A DNA stretch of 22,493 nucleotides from ATZT02 sp038124905 (GCA_038124905.1 JAYPCW010000018.1:1-22493); one strand, 5' to 3'; counted from the first letter of the stretch, positions 1 to 9,040 are shown. Notes: a model not told the origin generated them from the letters alone. Program-made: numbers and translations.

Positions 1-998
1 GAGAAATCTGGCGAGAAGTTCTCGATTATGAGATTCCGACAATTCCCAGAATTACTTACAAAGAAGCCATGGATAAATATGGATCTGACAAACCTGATTT
101 GCGCTACGGCTTAGAGCTAGTTGACTTAACTGAATTCTTCAAAGAAACCCCATTTAGAGTTTTTCAAGCTCCTTATGTTGGAGCGGTGGTAATGCCTAAT
201 GGAGCTCAAACTCCACGCAGGCAATTTGATGCCTGGCAAGAGTGGGCAAAACAACGAGGTGCCAAAGGTTTGGCTTATGCAACTTTTGCACCCGGAGGTG
301 AAATCTCTGGCCCAGTTGCAAAAAATATTTCAGAAGCAGAGCGCAATGGTTTACGTGCCGCTTTAGGCGCCGGTGAAAATGATGCAGTCTTTTTTGCCGC
401 AGGCGAGAAAGCCGCTAGCCAAGCTTTACTAGGTATGGCTCGGGTTGAGATTGCTGAAAAATTAAATCTGGCAGATCCCGACGAATGGAAGTTTGTTTGG
501 GTAGTTGACGCACCAATGTTTGAAAAAATTCAAGACGAGCAAGGTAATGCTGGATGGACAGCAGTCCACCATCCTTTCACCTCGCCTAATAGCGAATCGC
601 TTAAGACTTTTGCTGAGGATCCGGGCAGTGCTTTAGCTTGGGCATACGACATCGTGCTTAACGGAAATGAAATTGGCGGGGGATCAATTCGTATCCATGA
701 TCCAAAAGTTCAAGCTCAGGTATTTAAAATTTTAGGCATTGATGAAGCAGAGCAAAAAGAAAAATTTGGCTTTTTGCTAGAAGCATTTAAATATGGGCCA
801 CCACCGCATGGTGGCATTGCAATGGGTTGGGACAGATTAGTCATGCTTTTGACTAAATCCGAAAGCATTCGTGACGTTATTGCGTTTCCTAAGAGTGGAA
901 ACGGTGTTGACCCATTAACCGGCGCTCCCACTGAAATCACTAAACAACAACGTCGCGAAGCCGGAATCGACGCAGTAAAGACTTCTAAAGAACTTTAA
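1..998 (+). CDS. aspS: Aspartate--tRNA ligase (AspRS), C-terminal part
   Basis: Class II aminoacyl-tRNA synthetase that charges tRNA-Asp in the cytoplasm. The 5' part lies outside the window; the reading frame is open from base 3 and the first visible ATG (69) is internal. Visible AspRS signatures are IPRITYKEAM before YGSDKPDLR, the bacterial insertion (GAD) domain in the middle (including FFAAGEKAASQALLG), the catalytic stretch WVVDAPMFE and HHPFTSP, and class II motif 3, GGIAMGWDRLVM (810-845, with its arginine at 834-836). The end, GVDPLTGAPTEIT, is typical of actinobacterial AspRS. Motifs 1 and 2 and the anticodon-binding domain lie upstream. The gene stops 10 nt before rarA, so the two are probably cotranscribed. 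Whether it is Asp-specific or also charges tRNA-Asn cannot be judged from this part. Confidence 0.97.
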   Translation, partial: EIWREVLDYEIPTIPRITYKEAMDKYGSDKPDLRYGLELVDLTEFFKETPFRVFQAPYVGAVVMPNGAQTPRRQFDAWQEWAKQRGAKGLAYATFAPGGEISGPVAKNISEAERNGLRAALGAGENDAVFFAAGEKAASQALLGMARVEIAEKLNLADPDEWKFVWVVDAPMFEKIQDEQGNAGWTAVHHPFTSPNSESLKTFAEDPGSALAWAYDIVLNGNEIGGGSIRIHDPKVQAQVFKILGIDEAEQKEKFGFLLEAFKYGPPPHGGIAMGWDRLVMLLTKSESIRDVIAFPKSGNGVDPLTGAPTEITKQQRREAGIDAVKTSKEL

Positions 999-1008
999 GT
1001 TTTTAGTT

Positions 1009-2337
1009 ATGTCGCAAAGCATGTTTGACTCGCCAGAAAGTAATCAGTCAAGCAAGGCTGCTCCCTTAGCAGCGAGAATGCGACCACAAGAGCTTTCCCA
1101 AGTGGTGGGCCAAACTCATCTCACCGGGGAAGATTCACCTCTAAAGCGGATTACCAATGCTGCGAAAACAAACAAAGCAACTTTGCCATCAATTATTTTT
1201 TATGGGCCGCCAGGCACTGGCAAAACAACTTTGGCACAAATTTTGGCAAAAGAATCTGATTCTTGGTTTAGTGAATTATCTGCGACTAGTAGTGGAGTAA
1301 AAGAAGTTCGCGCGGCAATTGATTTGGCTAGAGGGCGGTTTGCTCGGGGCCGAGGAAGCATTTTGTTTATTGATGAAATTCATCGCTTCAGCAAAACTCA
1401 ACAAGACACGCTATTGCAAGCGGTTGAAGAGGGCTGGATAACTTTAATCGGCGCAACCACCGAAAACCCTTCAGTTTCTATTAACTCAGCATTGCTTTCT
1501 CGGTCAATTATTTTGAATTTAAAACCGCTGGCAGATGAACAGATCGCTGCACTTATTGATCGAGCAATACAGCAAGACCAGGTATTGAAAGAATTCACTT
1601 TAAGCGAGGAGGCAAAGACACATTTAATTCGCTTTAGTGGTTCTGATGCCCGCAAAGCGCTAGTCGGCTTAGAGGCGGCAAGTTCGATTTCCTTAGGTAG
1701 GAACTCAAAAGAAATTAACTTGAGCGATATGCAAGATGCCTTGCAGCGAAGTGCGCTTCGTTACGACAAATCTTCTAGTGTGCATTATGACGTTGCCAGC
1801 GCTTTCATTAAAAGCATTCGCGGCAGTGATGTCGATGCCGCGTTGCATTATCTAGCACGAATGATTGAATCCGGTGAAGATCCAAAGTTTATTGCTAGGC
1901 GTATGATCATTTCTGCTAGTGAAGATATTGGCTTGGCTGATTCGCGAGCCTTGAGTGTTGCCACTAGTGCAGCACAAGCTGTGGCCTTAGTTGGTTGGCC
2001 AGAAGCGCGCATTATTTTGTCACAAGCAGTTATTTATTTGGCCTTAGCGCCAAAATCAAATTCTGCTTATTTGGCCATAGACGAAGCAATCGCAGATGTA
2101 CAAAGTGGCTTGGGTCAAAAAGTTCCGGCACACTTGCAAGATGGCTCGCTGCCAGCTTCGCGAGCAACCGGCGCAGGGGTGGGCTATGAGTATCCTCATG
2201 ATTTTCCGCAGGCAATCGCTAAGCAAGAGTATTTGCCAGAAGATTTGGCCACTCGTACTTATTACCAACCCCAGGCACGAGGCGATGAGTCGCGACTTGC
2301 CGAATTGTGGGAACGCATAAAGCAGGCACTAAGGTAA
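1009..2337 (+). CDS. rarA: Replication-associated recombination protein A (RarA/MgsA AAA+ ATPase)
   Basis: AAA+ ATPase of the RarA/MgsA/WRNIP1 family, related to clamp loaders and RuvB, which acts at stalled replication forks. Length (442 aa) is normal. Visible motifs are Walker A GPPGTGKTT (residues 66-74), Walker B ILFIDEIH (118-125), sensor 1 IGATTENP (147-154) and the arginine-finger region ALLSR (161-165). The C-terminal tetramerisation part includes ISASEDIGLADSRAL and the family-typical end rich in YEYPHDFP. The ATG at 1009 is 10 nt after the aspS stop and has no obvious ribosome-binding site; the ATG at 1021 is an alternative. Location next to aspS and alaS is the usual actinobacterial arrangement. 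RarA is often loosely annotated as 'recombination factor protein'. Confidence 0.95.
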   Translation: MSQSMFDSPESNQSSKAAPLAARMRPQELSQVVGQTHLTGEDSPLKRITNAAKTNKATLPSIIFYGPPGTGKTTLAQILAKESDSWFSELSATSSGVKEVRAAIDLARGRFARGRGSILFIDEIHRFSKTQQDTLLQAVEEGWITLIGATTENPSVSINSALLSRSIILNLKPLADEQIAALIDRAIQQDQVLKEFTLSEEAKTHLIRFSGSDARKALVGLEAASSISLGRNSKEINLSDMQDALQRSALRYDKSSSVHYDVASAFIKSIRGSDVDAALHYLARMIESGEDPKFIARRMIISASEDIGLADSRALSVATSAAQAVALVGWPEARIILSQAVIYLALAPKSNSAYLAIDEAIADVQSGLGQKVPAHLQDGSLPASRATGAGVGYEYPHDFPQAIAKQEYLPEDLATRTYYQPQARGDESRLAELWERIKQALR

Positions 2338-2360
2338 GCAATTGTTGAGACATAACTTAC

Positions 2361-2368
2361 AAAGAGGG
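2361..2368 (+). promoter_or_regulatory. Shine-Dalgarno site of alaS
   Basis: AAAGAGGG lies just ahead of the alaS ATG at 2373. It is one of the few clear ribosome-binding sites in the window and fixes this start. Confidence 0.6.
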
Positions 2369-2372
2369 CGCA

Positions 2373-5030
2373 ATGCAGTCGGCTGAAATTCGTCAGCGGT
2401 TTTTAGATTTCTTCGCTAAGCAAAATCACACTGTGGTGCCCTCGGCTTCGTTGATTGCTAATGATCCAACGCTACTTTTAGTTAACGCGGGAATGGTTCC
2501 TTTTAAACCATTTTTTCTCGGCGAGATCGCGCCGCCCTATAAGCGCGCGACCTCCGTTCAAAAATGTGTCAGAACATTAGATATTGAAGAAGTCGGTAAG
2601 ACCACCCGCCATGGCTCCTTTTTTCAGATGGCAGGCAACTTCTCTTTTGGTGATTACTTCAAAGATGGCGCTATTAGATTTGCCTGGGATTTACTAACTA
2701 ACTCCACAAGCCAAGGTGGCTATGGGTTTGATCCAGAGAAACTTTGGGTCACTATTTACTTAGACGACGAAGAAGCTTTTGATATTTGGAAGAACCAGAT
2801 TGGGGTTGATGAATCTAGAATTCAACGCCGCGGGATGGCTGACAACTTCTGGTCAATGGGAGTACCCGGGCCGTGTGGGCCATGTAGTGAAATCTATTTT
2901 GATCGCGGCAAAGAATTCGGTAAAGATGGTGGCCCGATTGAAGACGAGGAGCGCTATTTAGAAGTTTGGAATTTAGTCTTTATGCAATTTTTGCGAGGAG
3001 AGGGCAGTGGCAAAGCCGAGTTTCCAATTTTGGGTGATTTGCCAAACAAAAATATCGACACTGGAATGGGCGTAGAACGTATGGCCGCGATTTTGCAGGG
3101 TGTTGACAACATTTACGAAATTGATACCACTAAAACAATTTTAAACAAAGCTACAGATCTAGTAAGTAAAAAATATGGTGCTAGCAATTTGGATGACATC
3201 AGATTAAGAGTTATTGCTGACCACACCCGCACGGCAACCTTTTTAATTGGAGATGGCGTGGTTCCGTCTAATGAAGCACGTGGCTACGTGTTGCGAAGAA
3301 TGATGCGACGGGTAATTAGAAATATGCGACTTTTAGGCACAGACGATTTAGTTATGAGCGAATTAGTTGCTTCGAGTATTGAAGCAATGAGCCCACAGTA
3401 TCCCGAGCTAGCTACTGACAAAAATCGAATTATTGAGACGGCAAGAAGCGAAGAAGAGTCCTTCATTAAAACCCTTAAAGCTGGCACACAAATTTTTGAC
3501 GTAGCGGTAGATGAATTAAAGAAAACTAAGGCCACGCAACTTTCTGGAGATAAAGCCTTTGAGCTCCATGACACTTACGGGTTTCCCATTGATTTAACTC
3601 TTGAAATGGCAGACGAAGCTGGCTTAGCGGTTGATCAAGCAGGTTTTAGAAAGCTAATGACCGAACAGCGCGAACGCGCCAAGAAAGATGCTAAATCTCG
3701 TAAGAGTCAATTAGCTGATTCTGGTCAGTATCGAAAGTTGGCAGATCAATCAGAGCTCACACAATTTATTGGGTATAAAGAAATGCAAAGTGAAGCCACC
3801 ATCAAAGGCTTTCTAAGAGCTGGTGAATTAGTTGCCTCGGTAAAAATGGGTGACGAGATTGAATTTGCTTTAGATCGCACACCTTTTTACGCCGAGGGTG
3901 GTGGGCAGTTAGCAGATGCGGGGCGCTTAACAACTAGTAGCGGTGCAGTTATCGAAGTAGAAGATGTCCAACAACCAGTGCCAGGCCTTTATGTACACAG
4001 TGGGCGAGTTTTAAGTGGTGAATTGACCGCTGACACCGCTGTGCTAGCTGAAGTTGACATTCAGCGCAGGAAAGCTATCTCTCGGGCTCATACGGCTACC
4101 CACATGATTCATAAAGTTTTTCGAGAGATGTTAGGCGAAACGGCTACCCAACTTGGCTCAGAAAATGCACCCGGGCGCTTGCGATTTGATTTTCCTTCGA
4201 CTAAGGCGGTTCCTGAAAATATTTTGCATGATGCAGAAGAGCGAGTTAATGAATTATTGCTAGCAGATTTAAAGGTGACAGCACATTCGATGAGTCAAGC
4301 TGAAGCTCGCGCCATGGGTGCAATGGCGCTCTTTGGCGAAAAATACGGAGATGTAGTGCGGGTAATTAGTGTGGGCGATTGGGCACATGAACTTTGTGGT
4401 GGCACCCACGCGCAGAGATCTGCTCAATTGGGCGTCGTAAAGTTTCTATCCGAGCAGAGTATTGGTGCCGGGGTAAGACGTGTTGAAGCTTTAGTAGGTC
4501 AAGATGCCTATACTTTTCTAGCGCGAGAGCATCTCTTAGTTAATCAATTAATTAATTTGGTTAAAGGTCGCCCAGAAGAATTAGTTCCGAAAGTTTCTGC
4601 CTTAATTGAGCGGCTCAAAGAAGTAGAAAAAGAATTTGAGAGAATTAGAAAATCGCAGCTACTTGCGGATCTATCAAAATATCAAGCAGCTAAGACCAAC
4701 ATTTCTGGCATAGATTATTTAGGGTTTGAGGCTGAAGCAGATTTAACCGCAAATGATTTGAGAGAATTAGTTCTAGCACTTAGAGGCCAGATGACCCAGG
4801 CAGCAGTGATAGTTGTTTGCAACAAAAATCAAGAAAAAGTTAATGCAGTTGTTGCTACCAACGAACAAGCTAGAGAACTTGGGGTAAATGCCACCGAGCT
4901 GCTTAAAGTTGTTACCGAAACCATTGGAGGAAAAGGCGGCGGAAAGCCAGACTTTGCTCAAGGCTCAGGAAGTGACTCATCACAAATTAAAGCGGCTTTA
5001 ACTAAGGCTGGATCTTCATTAAAGAAGTAA
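2373..5030 (+). CDS. alaS: Alanine--tRNA ligase (AlaRS)
   Basis: Full-length class II alanyl-tRNA synthetase (885 aa) that charges tRNA-Ala and clears Ser/Gly-tRNA-Ala through its editing domain. The N-terminal catalytic part contains VNAGMVPFKPFFLG, RHGSFFQMAGNFSFGDYF, the GVPGPCGPCSEIYFD region and the NIDTGMGVERM motif. The editing domain carries the metal site HTATH (H573, H577) and CGGTH (C675, H679). The C-terminal C-Ala domain ends with GGKGGGKPDFAQGSG, as in other AlaRS. The start at 2373 is supported by a purine-rich site (GAGGG, 2364-2368) 4 nt upstream. The 35-nt gap from rarA may hold a promoter but I see no convincing -10. ruvX follows after 2 nt. Confidence 0.98.
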   Translation: MQSAEIRQRFLDFFAKQNHTVVPSASLIANDPTLLLVNAGMVPFKPFFLGEIAPPYKRATSVQKCVRTLDIEEVGKTTRHGSFFQMAGNFSFGDYFKDGAIRFAWDLLTNSTSQGGYGFDPEKLWVTIYLDDEEAFDIWKNQIGVDESRIQRRGMADNFWSMGVPGPCGPCSEIYFDRGKEFGKDGGPIEDEERYLEVWNLVFMQFLRGEGSGKAEFPILGDLPNKNIDTGMGVERMAAILQGVDNIYEIDTTKTILNKATDLVSKKYGASNLDDIRLRVIADHTRTATFLIGDGVVPSNEARGYVLRRMMRRVIRNMRLLGTDDLVMSELVASSIEAMSPQYPELATDKNRIIETARSEEESFIKTLKAGTQIFDVAVDELKKTKATQLSGDKAFELHDTYGFPIDLTLEMADEAGLAVDQAGFRKLMTEQRERAKKDAKSRKSQLADSGQYRKLADQSELTQFIGYKEMQSEATIKGFLRAGELVASVKMGDEIEFALDRTPFYAEGGGQLADAGRLTTSSGAVIEVEDVQQPVPGLYVHSGRVLSGELTADTAVLAEVDIQRRKAISRAHTATHMIHKVFREMLGETATQLGSENAPGRLRFDFPSTKAVPENILHDAEERVNELLLADLKVTAHSMSQAEARAMGAMALFGEKYGDVVRVISVGDWAHELCGGTHAQRSAQLGVVKFLSEQSIGAGVRRVEALVGQDAYTFLAREHLLVNQLINLVKGRPEELVPKVSALIERLKEVEKEFERIRKSQLLADLSKYQAAKTNISGIDYLGFEAEADLTANDLRELVLALRGQMTQAAVIVVCNKNQEKVNAVVATNEQARELGVNATELLKVVTETIGGKGGGKPDFAQGSGSDSSQIKAALTKAGSSLKK

Positions 5031-5032
5031 CC

Positions 5033-5488
5033 ATGGGTGTGCGAATTGCAGTTGATTTTGGCACGGTTCGGGTAGGGGTAGCCAAGAGTGACCCAGCAGG
5101 AAAAATCGCTCTTCCTTTAACCACCATAACTGGCGATGAGCTGGCTGTTGAAAAGTTAGTCCAATTGACAACCAATGAAGCAGCGCAGGTTGTTTATGTA
5201 GGGCTGCCTTTAAATTTAAAAGGCCAAGTTACGCAAAGTGCCAAGAAAGCGCTTAGTTTTGCTGAAGAATTAAGTAGAAAAATAGCTCCCATTCCGGTTT
5301 TGATGATTGATGAAAGATTCACTTCAACAACTGCCACCAAGCAATTGCAAGACGCTGGCCTAACTTCGCGCCAGTCGCGCGGCTTAGTCGATCAAGTTTC
5401 TGCATTAGGCTTACTGGAGCAAGCGCTTCAAATTGAAGATCGCACCGGCACGCTCGCTGGCAGCCCTCCAGCAGATTGGGATTTTTAA
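5033..5488 (+). CDS. ruvX: RuvX/YqgF-family putative pre-16S rRNA nuclease / Holliday junction resolvase-like protein
   Basis: Small RNase H-fold nuclease (151 aa, normal for the family). YqgF proteins take part in 16S rRNA 5'-end maturation and resemble Holliday-junction resolvases. The first acidic residue of the fold is D8 in RIAVDFGTVRVGVAKSD; the later family motifs are VYVGLPLNLKGQ and MIDERFTSTTA. The sequence ends close to the family core with a short tail. It starts 2 nt after alaS and its stop codon shares one base with the mltG start (TAATG), so alaS-ruvX-mltG is almost certainly one transcript, as in many actinobacteria. The molecular role in this organism is known only from the family. 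Confidence 0.93.
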   Translation: MGVRIAVDFGTVRVGVAKSDPAGKIALPLTTITGDELAVEKLVQLTTNEAAQVVYVGLPLNLKGQVTQSAKKALSFAEELSRKIAPIPVLMIDERFTSTTATKQLQDAGLTSRQSRGLVDQVSALGLLEQALQIEDRTGTLAGSPPADWDF

Positions 5489-6576
5489 TGAGTTCGCCTT
5501 TTGATGGCTTTTCAACGCTAACCCAAGAAAAGTCACGCAAAAAATCAAATTTGGGCTTTTGGATTGCTTTTACAATATTTGTTTTAATGGCAGTTTTTTT
5601 ATATTTTGAATTTCGCCCTGCACCAGCAGGTAGCGAAAGCGTTGGTGAAGTCGGAAGTGAAGTAGTCGAAATAGAAATACAACCTGGAGCATCTATTACC
5701 GAGATCGGTAGCACGCTAAAAGAGGCCAAAGTATTAGCAACAACTAGAGAATTTGTAGATGCAGCCATAGATAATCCAGAGTCAAGTCAAATCGGACCAG
5801 GCCGCTATTTAATTCAACAAGGAATTTCTGCATCGCAAGTGATTTTGGCGCTCCTTAATCCCGATAGTCGGGTTTCGGTGAAGCTAGTAATTCCAGAAGG
5901 ATCACGTAGTTCAGAGGTGGCAAATAGTTTGGCCACACTATTAGAGCTGGACGTTGAAGAAGTAAAAGCGGTCATGAATGACAGAGAAGCGATCCCGCTT
6001 CCAGAGTGGATGAATGGAAACATCGAAGGTGCTCTTTACCCAGCAACTTATCGATTTGATGAGGGCGTCACTTTAGAAGAAATTCTGCTAACTATCGTGG
6101 CAAGATTCGAGCAAGCAGTAGAAAATTCAAATCTATTTGAGCGCGCGGCAGCTGCCGATTTGGAACCTTATGACGTTTTAATTATCGCTAGCATCATCGA
6201 AGAGGAAGTCGCTCCCGTTGATTTTCGTAAGGCTGCTCAAGTTATTTTCAATCGCCTAGAAATAGGCATGCGGTTACAACTTGATACCACGCTAAATTAT
6301 GCACTTGACACCAATACGATTGTCTTTACTACTGAAGAATTAGCTCAAGAAAATGAATACAACACTTATTTAATCGACGGCTTACCTCCCACTCCAATAT
6401 CTAATCCAAGTGAAGCCTCTATCGCTGCAGTATTAAATCCCGAAGCGGGTGAATGGCTTTATTGGGTGGCAGTTAATTTAGATACCAAAGAAACTAAATT
6501 TGCCTTGACTGATGAAGAATTCTTGGTTTATAAGCGTGAATTCCAAGAGTGGTACCGACAAAATCAAAACTCATGA
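5488..6576 (+). CDS. mltG: Endolytic murein transglycosylase MltG (YceG-like)
   Basis: Membrane-anchored endolytic transglycosylase thought to cut nascent glycan strands and so end their elongation. From ATG 5488 the protein has 362 aa: a short cytoplasmic N-terminus with basic residues (KSRKKS), one membrane segment at about residues 22-41, then an extracytoplasmic LysM-like and YceG domain. The catalytic glutamate is expected at E238 in IASIIEEEV, followed by VIFNRLEIGMRLQLDTTLNYAL, which matches the family pattern NRL-x-x-GM-x-LQ-x-D-x-T. An in-frame TTG at 5476 would add four residues, but ATG 5488 overlaps the ruvX stop by one base (TAATG) and is the better start. The stop shares ATGA with the aroE start. 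Confidence 0.95.
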   Translation: MSSPFDGFSTLTQEKSRKKSNLGFWIAFTIFVLMAVFLYFEFRPAPAGSESVGEVGSEVVEIEIQPGASITEIGSTLKEAKVLATTREFVDAAIDNPESSQIGPGRYLIQQGISASQVILALLNPDSRVSVKLVIPEGSRSSEVANSLATLLELDVEEVKAVMNDREAIPLPEWMNGNIEGALYPATYRFDEGVTLEEILLTIVARFEQAVENSNLFERAAAADLEPYDVLIIASIIEEEVAPVDFRKAAQVIFNRLEIGMRLQLDTTLNYALDTNTIVFTTEELAQENEYNTYLIDGLPPTPISNPSEASIAAVLNPEAGEWLYWVAVNLDTKETKFALTDEEFLVYKREFQEWYRQNQNS

Positions 6577-7370
6577 CAAACTATGCCGCAATTGTAGGAA
6601 GCCCGGTTGCTCATTCTAAGTCCCCGCAGATGCACAATGCGGCGTATCAAGAATTAGGGCTGGATTGGCAATACTTAAGGCACGAAGTTGCGGTAGGGCA
6701 ATTAGCCGAATTTATTCAAAACAACCGAAACAGCTTTCAAGGGTTGTCGGTAACCATGCCTTTGAAAGAAGAAGCGCTAGCAATTGCTGACACAGTTACC
6801 CCCTTAGCAAAATTACTCAAGAGCGCTAACACCCTGACCTTTTCGGCTTCAGAGATTAAAGCTGGCAACACTGATGTGATTGGAATCAGAGATGCAATTT
6901 GGCTTAACACTAAAAAGCGTTTCAAATCTGCCACCATCATCGGAACCGGCGCCACTGCCAGAAGTGCACTTGCGGCACTTAAGGCACTTAAAGTTCCCCA
7001 AGTTTCTTTAGTTGGTCGTGATATTGAAAAAATTCAAATTCTTAGCAACCTTGCGAACCAATTAGAAGTCCAAGTTAAGACACATACTTGGAATGAGATG
7101 GTAAAAACAATGAGCGCCGAATTAGTAATCAGCACTGTACCTAAAGGGGTAATGGATGAATACGCAATGTTAATTCCCTTTAACCCAAAAGTTTTGTTAG
7201 ATGTGAACTATCACCCCTGGCCAAGCCCCTTAGCTAGAGAGTGGCTGCTGAGAAATGGGCGAGTGGTGAGCGGTCTTGAAATGTTGCTTTATCAAGGGGT
7301 TAAGCAATTTGAGATTTTTACTAAACGAAAACCACCGATCAAGATTATGCGAGACGCCCTAGGCAGTTGA
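6573..7370 (+). CDS. aroE: Shikimate dehydrogenase
   Basis: NADPH-dependent reduction of 3-dehydroshikimate to shikimate, step four of the shikimate pathway. From ATG 6573 the protein is 265 aa. The substrate domain shows SPVAHSKSPQMHN (residues 10-22), SVTMPLK with catalytic K65, and AGNTDVIGI with catalytic D101. The nucleotide-binding glycine-rich turn is GTGATA (124-129). The C-terminus has YHPWPSPLAR and SGLEMLLYQGVKQFEIFT, as in the family. The GTG at 6549 in the same frame is rejected because ATG 6573 makes the usual N-terminus and forms an ATGA overlap with mltG. The stop overlaps the TTG start of the next gene as TTGA. Confidence 0.96.
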   Translation: MTNYAAIVGSPVAHSKSPQMHNAAYQELGLDWQYLRHEVAVGQLAEFIQNNRNSFQGLSVTMPLKEEALAIADTVTPLAKLLKSANTLTFSASEIKAGNTDVIGIRDAIWLNTKKRFKSATIIGTGATARSALAALKALKVPQVSLVGRDIEKIQILSNLANQLEVQVKTHTWNEMVKTMSAELVISTVPKGVMDEYAMLIPFNPKVLLDVNYHPWPSPLAREWLLRNGRVVSGLEMLLYQGVKQFEIFTKRKPPIKIMRDALGS

Positions 7371-7828
7371 GTTATTTATTGCTACTAGTCGTAGCAATCG
7401 TGGCGATTTATATAGGTGTAAGAGATTTAAAATTTCAAATAATCTCAGACAGCGCAAACACAACTTTGTTATTGCTAACACTCTTTGGCACTATTGTTTT
7501 GACTATTATCGAAGCAGAAATAGTCAAATTTGGCTTTACTTGGTTAATTTCTCTTTGTGTTTTTTTATTCCTTTATTTATTAGCGATAATTACTAAAGGA
7601 GCGATTGGTGGCGGAGACATCAAGTTTGCGCCTAGCCTGAGTGCCACCTTGGCCTGGTTTAATCCAGCGGCGGGCTTTTGGTTTTTGTTTGTAGGGTTTC
7701 AGGTAGCCGCAGTGGTGGCGATCTATAAATTAACTTTTAAGGGAGCCTCACTAAAGCAGCGAATTGCTTTTGGGCCTTACTTAACTTTGGGGTATTTGCT
7801 AACAGCCGGATGGTTTTTGGCACTTTAA
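7367..7828 (+). CDS. A24-family prepilin peptidase, single-domain (CpaA/TadV-like)
   Basis: Integral-membrane aspartic peptidase of family A24, which cleaves the leader of type IV pilin or Flp pilin precursors at the cytoplasmic membrane face. The 153 aa consist of hydrophobic segments with two expected catalytic aspartates: D20 in GVRDLKFQIIS and D84 in GGGDIKF (81-87). The conserved RIAFGPYLTLGYLL (132-145) is near the C-terminus. It lacks the N-terminal cysteine-rich methyltransferase domain of PilD, so it would cleave but not methylate. TTG is the only sensible start and overlaps the aroE stop (TTGA). No pilin or secretion ATPase is in the window; a lone A24 gene between aroE and aroC is, to my knowledge, common in actinobacteria. 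Confidence 0.88.
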   Translation: MSYLLLLVVAIVAIYIGVRDLKFQIISDSANTTLLLLTLFGTIVLTIIEAEIVKFGFTWLISLCVFLFLYLLAIITKGAIGGGDIKFAPSLSATLAWFNPAAGFWFLFVGFQVAAVVAIYKLTFKGASLKQRIAFGPYLTLGYLLTAGWFLAL

Positions 7829-7860
7829 CTCTAAATACAAGCTAATGAGAGAATATACCC

Positions 7861-9039
7861 ATGATTAGATGGCTCACCGCAGGCGAATCTCACGGCGAAG
7901 CCTTAACCGCAATTTTAGAGGGCGCTCCAAGTGGAATAAAAATCTCGCGGGCTCAGATTCAAAATGATTTAGCTAGACGACGCCTTGGAGTCGGTCGTGG
8001 CGCAAGAATGAAATTTGAACAAGATGAATTAGAAATATTGGGTGGAGTTAGACACGAATACACTCTCGGGTCACCTATCTCTTTGAGAATTGGTAACACT
8101 GAATGGCCAAAGTGGAAAGAGGTCATGAGTGCTGACGCCGTATCAGCTGAGGTGCTAGCTGATTTGGCGCGAAATGCTCCTTTGACAAAGCCAAGGCCGG
8201 GTCATGCAGATTTGGTTGGAATGCAAAAGTATGACTTTGATGATGCGCGTCCAATTTTGGAGCGAGCTAGCGCTAGAGAAACGGCCGCTCGCGTAGCGTT
8301 GGGAGTGATTGCCAAAAATTTCTTAGAACAAGTGGCAGGAATAAAAGTTTTAAGTCACGTTGTTCAAATTGGTACTGTCAAGTTGCCCGAAGGGATTATC
8401 CCAGAAGCTCATGATTTAAACAAAATTGATGAAGACCCAGCTAGGTGCGTAGATTCTTCGACAAGTGAATTGATGCAAGAAGAAGTAGCAAAAGCGCATA
8501 AAGACGGAGACACGTTAGGTGGAGTAGTAGAAGTTGTGGTTTATAACTTGCCACCAGGTTTAGGTTCGCATGTTCATCATGATCGCCGAATTGATGCCAA
8601 GTTAGCCGCTGCTCTGATGGGTATACAAGCCATTAAAGGTGTAGCGGTTGGTGACGGGTTTGATGCAGCAGCAAAACGAGGATCTCAAGCTCATGATGAA
8701 ATTGCACTAATAGACGGAAAGTTAAAACGAAACACTTCCAGAAGTGGTGGCACTGAAGGTGGCATGACCACCGGCGAAGTTTTACGAGTGAGAGCTGCGA
8801 TGAAACCAATCTCAACCGTGCCAAAAGCATTAGCAACTGTTGATGTGGCGTCAAAAGAAGCGACTAAAGCTCATAATCAAAGATCGGATGTTTGCGCAGT
8901 TCCGGCTGCCGGTGTGGTGGCAGAAGCGATGGTTGCCCTCGTTTTATTTGATGCCATGCTAGAAAAATTTGGTGGAGATAGTCTTACTGAGACTAAACGT
9001 AACGTTGAAAATTATTTAGCGAATTTAAGAATTAAATAA
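7861..9039 (+). CDS. aroC: Chorismate synthase
   Basis: Converts 5-enolpyruvylshikimate-3-phosphate to chorismate using reduced FMN, the last shikimate step. The 392 aa carry the three family signatures: GESHGEAL near the N-terminus (catalytic H11), ERASARETAARVA in the middle, and RSDVCAVPAAGVV near the C-terminus. SHVHHDRRIDAKLA and SGGTEGGMTTGE also match. The ATG at 7861 gives the standard beginning MIRWLTAGESHG. The 32-nt gap to the previous gene contains only a weak purine stretch (GAGAGAA) as a possible ribosome-binding site. aroK begins 1 nt after the stop. Confidence 0.98.
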   Translation: MIRWLTAGESHGEALTAILEGAPSGIKISRAQIQNDLARRRLGVGRGARMKFEQDELEILGGVRHEYTLGSPISLRIGNTEWPKWKEVMSADAVSAEVLADLARNAPLTKPRPGHADLVGMQKYDFDDARPILERASARETAARVALGVIAKNFLEQVAGIKVLSHVVQIGTVKLPEGIIPEAHDLNKIDEDPARCVDSSTSELMQEEVAKAHKDGDTLGGVVEVVVYNLPPGLGSHVHHDRRIDAKLAAALMGIQAIKGVAVGDGFDAAAKRGSQAHDEIALIDGKLKRNTSRSGGTEGGMTTGEVLRVRAAMKPISTVPKALATVDVASKEATKAHNQRSDVCAVPAAGVVAEAMVALVLFDAMLEKFGGDSLTETKRNVENYLANLRIK

Positions 9040-9040
9040 A

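Noticed and set aside
5476..5487. TTG 5476 as the mltG start
   Set aside because: ATG 5488 overlaps the ruvX stop by one base and gives the usual short cytoplasmic N-terminus; the TTG adds only four residues.
5319..5768. 149-codon minus-strand open frame across the ruvX-mltG junction
   Set aside because: It is antisense to two well-recognised genes, has no recognisable domain or ribosome-binding site, and its composition is that of a shadow frame.
6549..6572. GTG 6549 as the aroE start
   Set aside because: The eight extra residues are translated from the mltG end in another frame; ATG 6573 gives the standard N-terminus and an ATGA junction.
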